From NCBI GenBank assembly GCA_024362935.1, contig JANCRA010000012.1, positions 5,828,001 to 5,892,000 on the forward strand: a DNA stretch of 64,000 nucleotides, given 5' to 3'. The number at the start of each line of letters is the position of its first letter. The first letter of the stretch is position 1. Both the position numbers and the translations under genes were made by a program. The DNA is from Setophaga petechia. Lineage: Eukaryota; Chordata; Aves; Passeriformes; Parulidae. Below the pieces are notes generated by a model. That model worked only from the letters and a program-made list of their open reading frames with translations. It had not been told where the DNA came from and ran no database searches. Of the stretch, positions 53,151 through 64,000 are shown one piece after another.

Positions 53151-54891
53151 TATCTTAGTCAAAATTCAACCAAAATGAAAGAAATCAAAGGAGACTGTTT
53201 CTGAGAGAAGGGGGTGACAGAAGCTGTTGCAGTTCAGCTGAGCAGTAGTGTGCAATACTAACTACCACATGGGTCTGCAGGCCACCATGACAAAGGTGTC
53301 TTCCATGAGCTTCCACGTCCTCAGAAATTTTACTGCAGTCAACTCCACATGATTCCTGGCAATAAGCTACATGGATAATGTTTTCTTGCTCCAAAACTTT
53401 ATATAGAATTTATGTTATTTGATAAGGACAAAAAATGACACCAACTTGGTGGTCTATTTATAAGAAATAGAAATTTGCAAAGCACTAACAAAAGTTAGAG
53501 CTAAGGCAACTTACAATATTTGTTGCTAAAAAAAAGTTTAAAGGAACATTTTAAGATCCATGTAGAACATGCATATAGCATATAAAAATGAAAATTTCAA
53601 TAGGATTTTCAAACATTGCTCAAATTATCAGAGATTAAATTCTTAATAAGACCAAGGTGTTAATTGCATCTTTAAAATTCTGCTGATTTTATTTTGTTTA
53701 ATTAAAGATTAATAGTTTGAACTCTTCCTCAATAATGAGTAACATAACAGAGTAAAATCACATTCCAGACATTACAAAAAAAAGGTATTTGCAGGGAAGC
53801 TGAGAGACAATATCACATCATGTTATTTTTTTTTAACAAAATAAAGGGAAAAAGAAGAGACATAAATAAAAAAGCCCTAATACCCAATATCTTGGTTTGC
53901 TTTCTCCTAAGCAATAAAGCAGATTCATTTTGAGCAAGGACTTTATCACAACCCTCCTAAACATTTCCATGATCCTAGAATATAGTGTGTTCCATAAAGA
54001 AGAACACTACAAAGAATTGTTTGTAATCAATGATATTTATTATAAAATAACTTAAAAAACTCTTCTCTGATCATTTCAATATAATTATTATATCCTAATG
54101 CTTTCTATGCCCCTGCCCTATCCTCCCCCTGCAGCGCTGCTGCCTCGCCCTGCCATGAGCTGTCCCTTCAGCACCACAACCACCACAGCAGCTGCTGAAC
54201 GACTTAAAGCTCTCCAATCAACTCCATCAGTTAATTGTCTCACGAAAGAAGAGTGCTGCCATCCTATTCAGACTCTAGGGATATATGTTTAAGAGACATA
54301 AATCAAGCTATTCAAATTGAGTTCTGAATTTTGCATATGTAAAAGTAGTCATTTAGAAGAAACTATAAACACTAGTAATTTTATAAACCAGTACTTGTAG
54401 AAAAGACAAAGAAATTCCTTCAAAACTATATATTTGATAAATCTATATGTGCTTGAAAATCCTGTCAGAATTTAAAAGCAAGAAATAATTTCTTCTCAAC
54501 AACTTAGCATACATAATAGAATTCCTTTAAGCAGCTAATTTTACTAAATCCCGCTTTATAAAACTTCATTTTTATATGAGTAATAAGTGTATATTTTCTT
54601 TCCAAAACATTTGAGTGTATATATTATACAAAATTTCTTCTCCTCATATTATCATATGAAACAATGTATCTGATGTGCTGCAGAACTGTGTTTCTTCGTG
54701 AACAGGAAAAATGAAAAAGAAAAAAAAAATCTGAGACTGTCGCCTATGCATATACTTGAAAATATGTTTAAAACCAGCACTAAATGCATTAAAGTCTAGA
54801 GAGACTATTTAAATATCCACAAAGTTATTGATTGTCTTCTACTATAGGTTTATACCTATAAATACTCTAGCAAATTTCAGATGTAACCAAA

Positions 54892-55456
54892 TGTCCTAGG
54901 TTCAGCTAGGGTGGAGTTCATTTCTTCTCAGTACCTGTTACAGTGCTGCATTTCAGATTTGGAATGAGAATGGTGATCAAGGCACCTGTTTTTCTGAGTT
55001 GTGTTTATCCTTTGTCAAAGACCCCTTTTTTTTTCCTTTTCTCATGCTTAGGCAGTGAGCACAGAAGAAACTGGCTGGGAGCACAGCTGGGACAGGTGAC
55101 CCGAAGAGACCAAAGGGTTATTCCATACCACAGAACATCATGCCCATTATATAAACTGGGAGAGTTACTCAGAAGGGGTGTCCAACCTGGGTTCAGGAAG
55201 GAAGGTCTGGAATCTGTCAGCAGGTGGTGAGCAATTGCATTGTGCATCACTGGGTTGGTTGGTTGTGCTTTTTTTTTCTTTTTTATTGTATTTCTTCTTA
55301 TTATGTACCTTTTTTTTTTTTTTTTTTACTGTATTTTCAATTATTAAACTGTTTTTACCTCAATATGAGTTTTACTTCAATTCTCCTCCCCATTCAGGGA
55401 AGGGGTTTGAGAGCGTGGCTGCATGGTGTTTTATCTCCAGCTGGGCTAAAACAGCA
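54892..55456 (+). mobile_element. 5' LTR of a degraded endogenous retrovirus
   Basis: It begins TGTCCTAGGTTCAGC and ends in AAACAGCA, 565 bp, with TG...CA ends. It contains a promoter-like TATATAAACTGGG near 55150, a poly(A)-signal-like ATTAAACTG near 55343, and long T tracts at 55270-55328. It belongs to a common bird ERV LTR group related to the one at 63320-63896. A primer-binding-like site follows, so this is a 5' LTR rather than a solo copy. No 3' LTR in the same orientation was found. Confidence 0.85.
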
Positions 55457-55464
55457 GTCCTTCT

Positions 55465-55484
55465 TGGCACCCACTGTGGGGCTC
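55465..55484 (+). other. Decayed retroviral primer binding site
   Basis: TGGCACCCACTGTGGGGC lies eight bases after the LTR end. It resembles, with a few substitutions, the site complementary to a lysine tRNA 3' end found in several retroviral groups. It confirms LTR orientation and boundary. Confidence 0.6.
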
Positions 55485-56259
55485 AAAGTGTTGAGATAAG
55501 GACAGATCTGACCAGGGGGTGTTAAAAGAAAACTAATAGAAGCATTCATTGCATTAGTTTAACAGTCACTAGTTACAATGTGAACTTATTTGCTCTCATA
55601 TTTGTGGCTTTTTGTCTGTATTACACCAGTAATACACTCTTTGCAGTGCATGTTCTCAGTGGTGTATTTCATAGGCTGGGCTAAAGATGTGACAGTGCTG
55701 CTTGTTGGGACACCACTCTGGTGTCTGCACTCAGCATTGCAGGCACTGTGCTTTGGGAGCCATCTCCTGGGAACGATTAATAGTCACATCTTTGTTGTTG
55801 TCTCCGCACAGGAACAATCTATGGGGAAGACACCTTCTTAATTTTTTTCTCCCCTCTTTTTTTCCTCTCTTGTCCAGCAGCCTGACTGCAGTAGTTCAGA
55901 ATTGTAAAGATTTTGGATATCCTTTGACTACCCTTGAAACCAAATTGCTTTGTTTTGGTTTTTTGTTAGGAGCGTGTTGTTCTGTATGGTTCAGTTCTTC
56001 TTTAAGGTCAGAAAAATAATTAAGATTATTTTCCATAGGTCTGCTGAAAAGCTGGATATTTCAGAGTTGTGGTGTGTGTGTGATTGTATGGAGAAGTACC
56101 CAGGGCCGTTGGTACCTCCAACATGTTTGCACCTGACCTCTGAATAAGTCCAGAAGCCAGAAAAATGCGTAAAAAAAATTTTAAAGGGTCCTGGCACCTG
56201 GCACTCCAAAGAGAATCCAAATCACTGCCATGTGTTGGGGCCTGGCCCAGGTTTATTGA

Positions 56260-56382
56260 GCCATAGTCAACACTGCTCAGTACCTGCAGGACAAAAAGAA
56301 GGTCTCTAAATCTGACAATGAGACAACAACAGGCCCTGCAGCTGTTCCAACCACTATGACAGACACTGTGGCTGCAGTGTAA
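56260..56382 (+). pseudogene. Gag-like remnant of the endogenous retrovirus
   Basis: A 40-codon open stretch between in-frame stops (TGA at 56257, TAA at 56380) is rich in K, S, T and D and contains QYLQDKKKVS. Position and composition suit the start of gag, and it is certainly non-functional. The gag assignment is tentative. Confidence 0.35.
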
Positions 56383-56540
56383 TAGTTAAAAAGAAATTAC
56401 AATTGCTCCTTTTTGATGTAACGAGGAGATTGTCCATGCTGGAAAGTTCAGAACTCCACCTTGTGGTGGTAATTTTAACTGTAAGTTGAAAACTGGGAAG
56501 ATGAAAAGGAATACTGGGATGCAACCAAAAAAGCAGGAGA

Positions 56541-57639
56541 AATTCAGGTTTGAACTACAGTAAATAAATTCTGTTGGGGTTTAGTTGAAGAACCTTTTGA
56601 GTTCACTTAAACTGTGGGGCAAAGAAAAACTGTATAAGGATGTCTTTATTTGGGAAAAAAAATTACAGAACACCAAAATGTGTAATCACTGTGGAGATAG
56701 GCTTTCATCACTGCTCTACTCCTTCTGTCAAGACAAACGCCTGAAAGTTAGCACATATCTATGCTTACAGAGAGCATTCTGTGGGTTCCCTAAGCTTTCT
56801 TCTAGCAACAAATGCCAAGCATTCTGCAGGACTTGAACTGTTTAAGGAAATCCAGACTGACCATCTCCCACCACAGACTGCAATAAATACCTGATAATCA
56901 ACAACATAAATTCCATCACTCTATGTTTCTATATGAAAATAAAATAATCTACTAGAAAAAGATCCACACTTTTAATTTCTAAAACAATATCTATGTATAA
57001 TATAATCATTTGGAATTTTTCCTCAAAACAAATTGGTCATAGCATCAGTCTGATGTACAGAAGTTGAAACATTCATATGCTTATATTAACAAAAAGTTCC
57101 AAGCACTACCATTTTAATTATAGTGTTGTGGTTTCATTTTTCATTATCCTACAGAAAAAGAGGTTTAAGGGTGACAAGTTGGCCAAGCAAGTTACTATTC
57201 CAAATTACTAGAATTCCACTGATGCTCTGATTTATCTGTTTATTTTTGGTGAGAGCACAATGCATTTTGAGGATCCCTGTTTCCTTTCATTATACTGCTG
57301 ACTTGTAACTGATAATCATATATCTACTGCTGTTGTATCTTTGCAGAAAGCATAAAGTGAATTATCTAAGTTATTAAAAAAATGCTACTGATTTATAGTA
57401 AAAATACTTGTTTGGTGTCTTTCTTTGTTTACACTGTTTAACTAATTATTTTACTTGGAAAAATCATTACCATACCACAGAAAGTCCTTTCCCGGGGAAG
57501 AGGCCAATTCTTGTACATCTTCAGTCACAGAAATGCGTAAGGTAAAAAACCCAGAGTGTTAACTGCCAGCAATCCACAGCTCTTCAGTGTAAGAAGAAGA
57601 GCTGGTCATATATTCCTTAATTACTGGAAGTATCAATTA
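56541..57639. other. Sequence between ERV remnant and inverted LTR piece
   Basis: AT-rich, with no recognised coding or repeat content. It may include further decayed ERV sequence. Confidence 0.5.
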
Positions 57640-57755
57640 ACAGGTGTTTTGATCACCATTCTCATTCTGAATCTGAAATGCAGCACTGTAACAGGTACTG
57701 AGAAGAAATGAACTCCACCCTAGCTGAACCCAGAACATTCAGTTACATCTGAATA
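57640..57755 (-). mobile_element. Inverted fragment of the 54892 LTR 5' end
   Basis: The reverse complement of this stretch matches 54885-54990 closely, including TAGGGTGGAGTTCATTTCTT and GTTACAGTGCTGCATTTCAG. The match extends past the LTR's expected TG start by about 12-16 bases (TTCAGATGTAAC). Only the first 100 bases or so of the LTR are present. Confidence 0.85.
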
Positions 57756-58719
57756 TTTCAGAGATATGAATATCTCTACATATCATCACATACAAACAGA
57801 AGAAGAAGAAGACATCATCAACTATTCCTTTGTATTCTTGTCTAAGCCCTTCTATGCCATCAGGAGTCTCCTGCAGAAGGAGGGTGCTGATAGCAAAGTA
57901 AAGACACTCTGACAGAGTTCAAGACACATTTTGCCAACTCTCCCAGGAACACGGTGTGATTCTTGGTGCCCTCTGCACAGGGCCAGCACTTGGACTCATG
58001 ATCCCAATGGTTCCTTCCAACTCAGCATATTCTATGATTATATTCTATGATTCTGTGCTAATCTTCTTAGAGAAGACATTAGAAATAGTCTTAGAAAAAG
58101 TATTTCTGTGTTTATCGTACACCCAAGAACACTGTACTGCAACAGCTGACACTAAAAACATGTCTGCACACAAGTACTGTGCACTCCTGACTTGCTAGTA
58201 TTTCAAAAAAACATTGTGTAAAGCTTAAAAAACAAGGACCAAGCCTTGAAGAGTTCATACCTGTCCCTGGAATATACCCTCATGGACCACCACCAGGCTC
58301 TTTAAAATTATTCCATAACTATAAACAAGTCTGCATCATCCTAATACACAAGACACGCACGCTGGTACATTTCTATCCTGACATGAAACTAGTAGCAAAA
58401 GCAATAAATAGCTTATATTCAGGGGTTGCAGACAACTATAAACATTTAGACCATGATAGTATAAAAGTTCTACCCACCAGAAGAGAATAAAATCTACAAT
58501 GCTGCTATAAAAATACTAAAATTTCATTAATTTTTAGCATGGTAGCCTCTTAATGAACTGTTGCTACCATTATTCCATGTTGCACAAAGAAATCAGAATG
58601 AAGGCCTGCCAAACTTATGTGTGCAATTGCAGCAGAATTCTGCAAGGAAATAAAAGTTTTAGCAGAAGAAATGAAATACTTATCTTCCTTTGGTTCCTAT
58701 ACTGATCAATGCACCCTAC
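57756..58719. other. AT-rich sequence with one CR1 tail
   Basis: Apart from the CR1 at 57921-58057, nothing recognised. Confidence 0.6.
57921..58057 (+). mobile_element. CR1 LINE 3' end
   Basis: CACGGTGTGATTCTTGG, then CTGCACAGGGCCAGCACTTG, then GGTTCCTTCCAACTCAGCAT and a tail of ATTCTATGATTATATTCTATGATTCTGTG match the 3' end of an avian CR1. 5' truncated. Confidence 0.85.
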
Positions 58720-59008
58720 TGTGGAGGGATAGAATGTAAGAAAATAAAGATAAAGCAGAAGGTAATCTCACCCCTGATGGGCTGCAGCTGTACCAATCAC
58801 CAAAGATTAGGGACAGGCCTGCCCTTAACAGGCCACAGCTGTGTCCAGTGAGGAGACGAGTGCTACAAAGGAGTGGGGTAGCTGGGTGAGGAGAGAGATG
58901 GGGTTTGTTGGTTGGCTGTGCTGTGAAGAAGAAGGAGTCAGTGTTGCAAGGAGCTGCCCGTGAGAAACCACCGAGAAGGTGTGGAACTTTTGTAATAAGG
59001 TGACAACA
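58720..59008 (+). mobile_element. Solo LTR, ERVK-like, second copy
   Basis: It begins TGTGGAGGGATAGAATG and ends GGTGACAACA, 289 bp. It is the inverted counterpart of 21771-22040, sharing CACCAAAGATTAGG, GGCCACAGCTGTGTCCA and CACCGAGAAGGT. The flanking hexamers CCCTAC (58714-58719) and CTCTAC (59009-59014) differ by one base, consistent with an aged 6-bp target duplication. Confidence 0.85.
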
Positions 59009-60897
59009 CTCTACCTTGAGGCACCTGAATTAAAATTGAGCTCATTGTATGAATTATTGAAGCATAATAGATATTAGCCAGAACAGACAAGCAAAAAAGC
59101 ACATCATACCAACACTTCTCCAAAACCCAAAAATCTAAATTTGTGGATTTATGTACCTCAGTCACCAGGGAAATAAGAGGTTTCCTAGAGCTCCTCTCCT
59201 TTCAGTCTCATCTTTTCCCTCAGGTTCCTACTCCCAACCTGCCCACAGAGCTCTCTTCACTTTAGAAAAATAGGCAGGCATTTCATTTGGAATTTCCCTC
59301 TCTTATTTTCAGAATTTCCAAGTTCAAAATTCACCAGATACCCATGTAACTTTTCAACTTTTTATGCTCATTCTCTCTGGGAGTAGAGGATAGCAAGTAA
59401 AGCCCTATACTTGGTTATTATCTTCTTGGGTCTGATGGCTTCCCATAGCTTGTAAATGCATTATTTTTGATATGGTATTTCGAATGCCCACTTTTAAGGA
59501 TGGTTTATGTATGCACTCTGTCTGTGACAGCACTTAATGTTTTATTACAATTTTTATGATACAATGAGTTTTAGAAAGGGAAGCTATTGGCAATAACTTA
59601 GGGTCAATTTCTAAGTGAGAAATTGTTTTCTGGAAGAATCTCAGCCTATATGCCTTTCTCACAGCCAAATTCCTACATGATACAGTTATCAGAGTCCATG
59701 TAAAGTTGTCTTAATTGATGCTTATTTGGTACGAGCAGATTTTCTACAGCAATGTCCATAAGTTTTGGGTTTTTTCAGCTCCTCAGGGATTCCACTCGTC
59801 TAGCAAGGGCCAAGGAGCTCAGCTGAGCAGTGTCTTGGTAACTTCTCCTGCACTGGCTCCCCCAAGTATTGGCCTGTCCTGGGACTGCCACTTGCTGATT
59901 GCAAGATTCTGCCTTTGATACCTCTGTTCTTTGTGAAGCCACCATTTGTGCCTTACTAAGCACCTTTAGTCACTGTTGCTGGCAATCCCTCACATTAAGA
60001 AAAAATACAGAAGTAGTCTAAGGAAATATACTTTACAGAAGAAATTCCATTGAAAAATGAGATCAAACCCATAAAAAACTAAACAAAATAAAGTTCTGTA
60101 GGCAGAACTTTTGTTTCTTGAACAAAAGAAATTAAGAAATTCTAAAAAGCGGATGTATAAACAAAGAATATTAATTAGACATGTAATAAATCCCACATCG
60201 TGTTTCTGATGAAATGCACACTACTTTTCCTTCTACATTTAAAAAAAGCCAAAACTGTATGACTTTCTCAATAATCTTAAATTTAATTTCTTATGGAAGT
60301 TCTTAAGTAGTATCTGTGTCAAAATCTGTATATTCTATTGTGAACTACCAACAACAAAGCCAGCTCACAACTTAGAACAATTAATTATGTCAACACATTG
60401 ATCATTGCATATATTGATAACATTCTCAGGTAGTCAGTAGAACTCTTCACAGTCATGAGAATTTAAATCCAACTTTTGCAATTTAATATTTGTAAGGATA
60501 TTCATGGTGGCACTGCACATATGACTTCCATTTTCCAGAGACCAATTTTTTTTCCAATTTATTAAATATTTCTGATATATATGGCTTCAGCCACAGATAC
60601 CTTTCCCTTCTGTGAAAAAATACAGGCAATAAAGCACAGCAATATGTTAGAGTACTATTCTTAAAGCAGCTTCATCCAAACTCAGATACTTTTTCCCTTT
60701 GAAATATGTTCTCTCATCAAATCAACTTCTCACTTGGGTATGATCTCATTTCCAAGAAGCAGTAAGTATGCCTGCTTATGGAGGACAACTTTAAAATCAC
60801 TTGTACTGTAGAATGGCTTTATTTAGACTTAAAAGAGCAACCACAGAAACCAACACACAGGTTAACTATGGCTACATTTTTAAAAGTATTTCTGAAT

Positions 60898-60950
60898 TTT
60901 ATATATATTTATGTTATATAATATATAATAATATAAAATATATGCAAGTT
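60898..60950. repeat. AT-rich simple repeat
   Basis: A run of TATATA and ATAATA words. Confidence 0.8.
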
Positions 60951-62277
60951 TCTTTAAAACCAAGCCAAATTAAGTGCCAACTGAATACAAGTATGTTGCT
61001 AATACTTGCAATAATAATAATTGCTAATTTAGTAGTTTAATGTTGAAAAAAGAAAACAATATTTTGTTTTAAATATCATAGTTTGACTGCAAATAGCACA
61101 GTTTACAATTAAAAGCTTTGATACAAAATCTGGTTTAATCTTACTATCTATGATTTCTGATATGTTATAGATAGATGAACTGTAGTATATTTTTAAAGAA
61201 AAGTAAATATGTAAAAATTTTCTTTGCTCCTCTTCTTAATGATTTGATTAAACTAATAGAATTTATGTGGGAAAAAAGTGTCAATTCTAAAGGTTATGTT
61301 TTCTTTTTGGTAGAAAATTCCTAGGCATAGTACCAAGAAGCCAAATATAATGCATAACAAATCTTTTTATTTCCAGGAAAGGAGGAGGAGGTACCAGAAA
61401 AGGTCATTTGAAAATGTCAAGGGAAAGTGTAGTACGGACTGCTGCATTTATACTAATTACAGAGGAAATGAAAATAAAAATAAAAATCAGCATTGAGTCC
61501 TTCTCAAACATTTATAATATTCCAGGTGAAAAAGTGAATGTCCTTCTGGAAAGTTGTTTTTGGACACTAAACAAATTTTTGCCATTTTTTTCAATCCTTA
61601 TCACTACTCAATTATTCCTGACTTCCAAATGTCCAAGATTTGTTCACTGCATTTGTTTTAAGTTCCCAGTTCTGCAGTAAAAATAATTAGACATAAAACC
61701 CCCATAATACTCTGCAGGGTAGTTGTCATCAGACAATCGTGAAGGCACAATGTAAGCACGACAACTGTTTCCAATTTGGTGCATGGCTCAAAGCAGATAC
61801 AAACATTCCATTTGTGGTTGTTGGCAAGGGAAGGGTAAGAGATACTAGCAAACACCTACTGCTGTCAGCAGTGTGCCAAAGCAGAATTCTGCACAAGAAA
61901 ATGTTATAATTCTCTTTGGAAATACAAAATCCAAAGGAAATCACTCTAATAGAAAAAAATAGTTGCTCAGAAAATGCACATGCACATACATATGGGCTTA
62001 TAAAAAGTTCATAAATAATACTTTGTTCACATTTCAATCATTTTTAAAAACTCAAAGTCTTCCACACTGCTTTAATAGCAGTGATACTGCACTGGTGTCC
62101 AACAGAAACTATGTAAAATGTCTACTACAAAAGCACAGCATTAAGGTGTAGAGCTTTGTACACCAGTGAACTAACAATATGTGACAACATGTGCAATAAT
62201 GGAACATAACTTCTCTGCCTTTACAAGTCCTTTACATACTCATATGACTTAGAAGAGCATTTCAGTGGAAAGAAACC

Positions 62278-62305
62278 AACCAAACAAACAAACAAAAACC
62301 AACTA
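62278..62305. repeat. (CAAA)n microsatellite
   Basis: CCAAACAAACAAACAAAAACC.. type repeat. Confidence 0.75.
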
Positions 62306-63319
62306 AACTTTAGAAGGACAATCCTAATTCACATTTTGAGGTAAGAAATCACAGGAAACTCAAATTTCTCCCAATATACAGCCCTCAACCATCTGGCTGA
62401 ATTACAGGAAGACACTTGAGGTTTTCACATCTTAAAATGGGAAGTGGCAGGTTCACTCTAACAGTGCTAAAGAAAGAAATCTTACTGAGCCCTGTATGGT
62501 AGAGCCCACTATATAAGGTCTTCCAAGGAAAGTCATACAAATAGGGTGATATGGGAAGTGTCCCCAACTCCTAGGTCAGTACCAGAATATCTCTAGCATA
62601 GGTTACAACACTACAAATAGTGCTAATTGAAAGTTTTCTGATGCACATTTCTTGCTATTAGCCTAAACACTCAAACACTGTTAGGTGGTATTATTGTAAG
62701 GCTTAGTCAGTAAGTCCATAGCAACAATGATATGCAGGAACATTTGTCATGTAAATAGCAGCTAGGCAAATATCAGCACTTTTTAAAAGCAGCCTCTGAT
62801 TATACCATCAATTCTACTAGCCCATCAATTTATAACCTGGAAAGAAAGAAAAAATAAAAGAAAATATCATGAAAAGTTATTTAGGGAGTATCAAATGAAG
62901 CTACAAGAACTTCGGATTTTCAAATAAAGCTAGCAGCAGTCATGCTCTAGGGTAACAAAAGTACATGATTCTCAAAACAAACGCCTTGTGATGTTGTGGG
63001 TTCACGAGAAGACAGGACAAGTATGGAGAAGAAATTTCAGCTGACAGTAATGTAAGGAATCACATCACAGTCAGAAAAAACACCTAATGTGGGAAAACCT
63101 GGAATAGTTGTTCTGACATACCATGTATGCTTGTCCTGTTTTCAGTCCCCTTGAATACTAACAAATGAATGTTGAGATGGGAGGAGATGGACCATTGAGC
63201 TGAGCTCCCGTGGTCATTCCTACGTTCTTGCAGTCTTGCTTTAAATATTCCAGTTTCTTTGCCATAAATAAGCTAATGAAATAAACCCCCACATTTTCCT
63301 AAATATTTTACACTTAAAT

Positions 63320-63896
63320 TGTGCTTTATGACCATCTGGCAACCAAGCCCCACACAGCCACTTGCTTACTCCCCCACCAGAGGGATGGGGGAGGGAATTG
63401 GAAAGGTAAAAGTGAAAAAAAATCATGGGGTGAGATAAAGATACTTAAATAGGTAATGCAAAAACTGCACACAGGCCAAGCCAAACAAGGAAATCATTCA
63501 CCATGAGTGGGCAGGTGTTCAGCCATCCCCAGAAATCAGAGCTCTATTACACATAATGGCTACTGGGGAAGACAAACACCATCACTCCAAGAGTCCTTTG
63601 CTTTCTTCTTCTCCACCCAGTTTCCCCCAGCTTTTATGATGACATACAGGATAGAATATGCCTTGGGTCAGCTGGGGTCACAGCTGTGTCCCCTCCCAAA
63701 TACTCGTGCACTCCCAGCCTCCTCCTTGGTGATATGATATGAAAAGCAGAAAAAGACTTGGCTCTGTGTAAGCACTGCTCAGCAATACTGAAAACATCTT
63801 TATATTATTAACATTATTTTCAGCACAAACCCAAATCATAGCTCCATACTAGCTACAATGAAGAAAATTAACTCTACCCCTGCCAAAATCAGCATA
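63320..63896 (-). mobile_element. Avian ERVL-like LTR, minus orientation
   Basis: Read on the minus strand it starts near 63896 with TGCTGATTTTGGC and GTAGAGTTAATTTTCTTCAT. It continues through CTGAGCAGTGCTTACACAGA and GATGGTGTTTGTCTTCCCCA, and ends near 63320. This order follows a very common bird ERV LTR. It shares general architecture with the LTR at 54892. No clear target duplication was found, so the end positions are approximate. No internal region is visible on its 3' side (below 63320), so it looks solo. Confidence 0.8.
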
Positions 63897-64000
63897 GTTT
63901 GCATAATATCCTTTTAATGTGAAGAGTACCTTTACATACCAAAGAATGTAGCCTTTTTTAGTCTATTCAGGAGACTACATTTTAAGTACTCCTACTTGTT
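63897..64000. other. Unannotated flank at window end
   Basis: Short AT-rich flank with nothing recognised. Confidence 0.5.

Larger units (their letters stand above)
41533..54884. other. Intergenic or distal intronic sequence, no gene recognised
   Basis: AT-rich with scattered repeats listed separately: CR1 at 42755 and 52910, the 132-bp duplication, the SINE at 49345 and the GATA microsatellite. Open frames (the longest about 107 codons, at 45812-46135) have no recognisable family. Confidence 0.6.
55457..56540 (+). mobile_element. Endogenous retrovirus leader and 5' internal remnant
   Basis: After the LTR come words typical of the leader of this bird ERV group, such as GGAACAATCTATGG, TTTTGGATATCCTTTGAC, TCTGCTGAAAAGCTGGATAT and GGAGAAGTACCCAGGGCC. 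All reading frames are broken. No reverse transcriptase or integrase was recognised, and most of the internal region is missing. The 3' boundary near 56540 is approximate. Confidence 0.65.
59009..63319. other. AT-rich sequence, no gene recognised
   Basis: It holds an AT-rich simple repeat near 60898-60950 and a (CAAA)n run near 62281. Open frames are short and unsupported. Confidence 0.6.

Noticed and set aside
54943..56019. Open frames of 83-115 codons
   Set aside because: They fall inside the ERV LTR and leader, which are non-coding in this element group.
37346..64000. Search for the other known TAFA5 N-terminal exon upstream
   Set aside because: No peptide resembling that isoform's start was seen; it may lie beyond the window.
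1..64000. CRISPR arrays, phage or bacterial systems, tRNA or rRNA genes
   Set aside because: The repeats present are microsatellites, LTRs, CR1 and a SINE; no spaced direct-repeat array, operon structure or cloverleaf was found.

Overview
The window looks like nuclear DNA from a bird, probably a neoavian or passerine. The evidence is AT-rich, gene-poor sequence with sparse CR1 LINE tails ending in avian-style ATTCTATGATTCTGTG repeats, several avian-type retroviral LTRs, and one old amniote MIR-like SINE. Nothing is bacterial or operon-like, and I see no CRISPR array, tRNA or rRNA. All repeat family assignments are from memory of consensus sequences; no search was run.

The one gene I can name is TAFA5 (FAM19A5), on the minus strand. 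Positions 35398-35488 encode 30 residues starting MQLLKALWALAG and ending HSQFLKE, followed by a good splice donor. This is the alternative first coding exon for the membrane-anchored N-terminus of TAFA5. A 15-codon upstream ORF lies just 5' of it. The exon sits at the edge of a CpG island promoter of about 1.8 kb (35555-37345), which an A-rich tract splits in two. No other TAFA5 exon was found, so positions 1-35397 are best read as part of a long first intron. Positions 37346-64000 are upstream flank, or intron of a longer isoform.

Repeats, left to right: LTR 7963-8985 (minus); LTR 21771-22040, a solo copy with a perfect 6-bp target-site duplication; CR1 23456-23620; LTR 26243-27200 (plus, same family as 7963-8985); old CR1 27908-28365; LTR 40777-41532 (plus); CR1 42755-42897; two copies of a 132-bp direct duplication at 44476 and 47935; SINE 49345-49562; GATA microsatellite near 50150; CR1 52910-53150; a broken endogenous retrovirus 54892-56540 with an inverted piece of the same LTR at 57640-57755; CR1 57921-58057; LTR 58720-59008; and LTR 63320-63896 (minus).

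Functionally the window is a promoter and first exon of a neuronal secreted-protein gene with long non-coding flanks. The flanks may hold enhancers; the best single motif is an RFX-type X-box at 22420. I found no convincing new multi-gene system. The most useful leads are the TAFA5 start region, the LTR inverted pair at 54.9/57.7 kb, the 132-bp duplication, and two coding-looking minus-strand segments with no assigned family (18963-19175 and 38507-38801).
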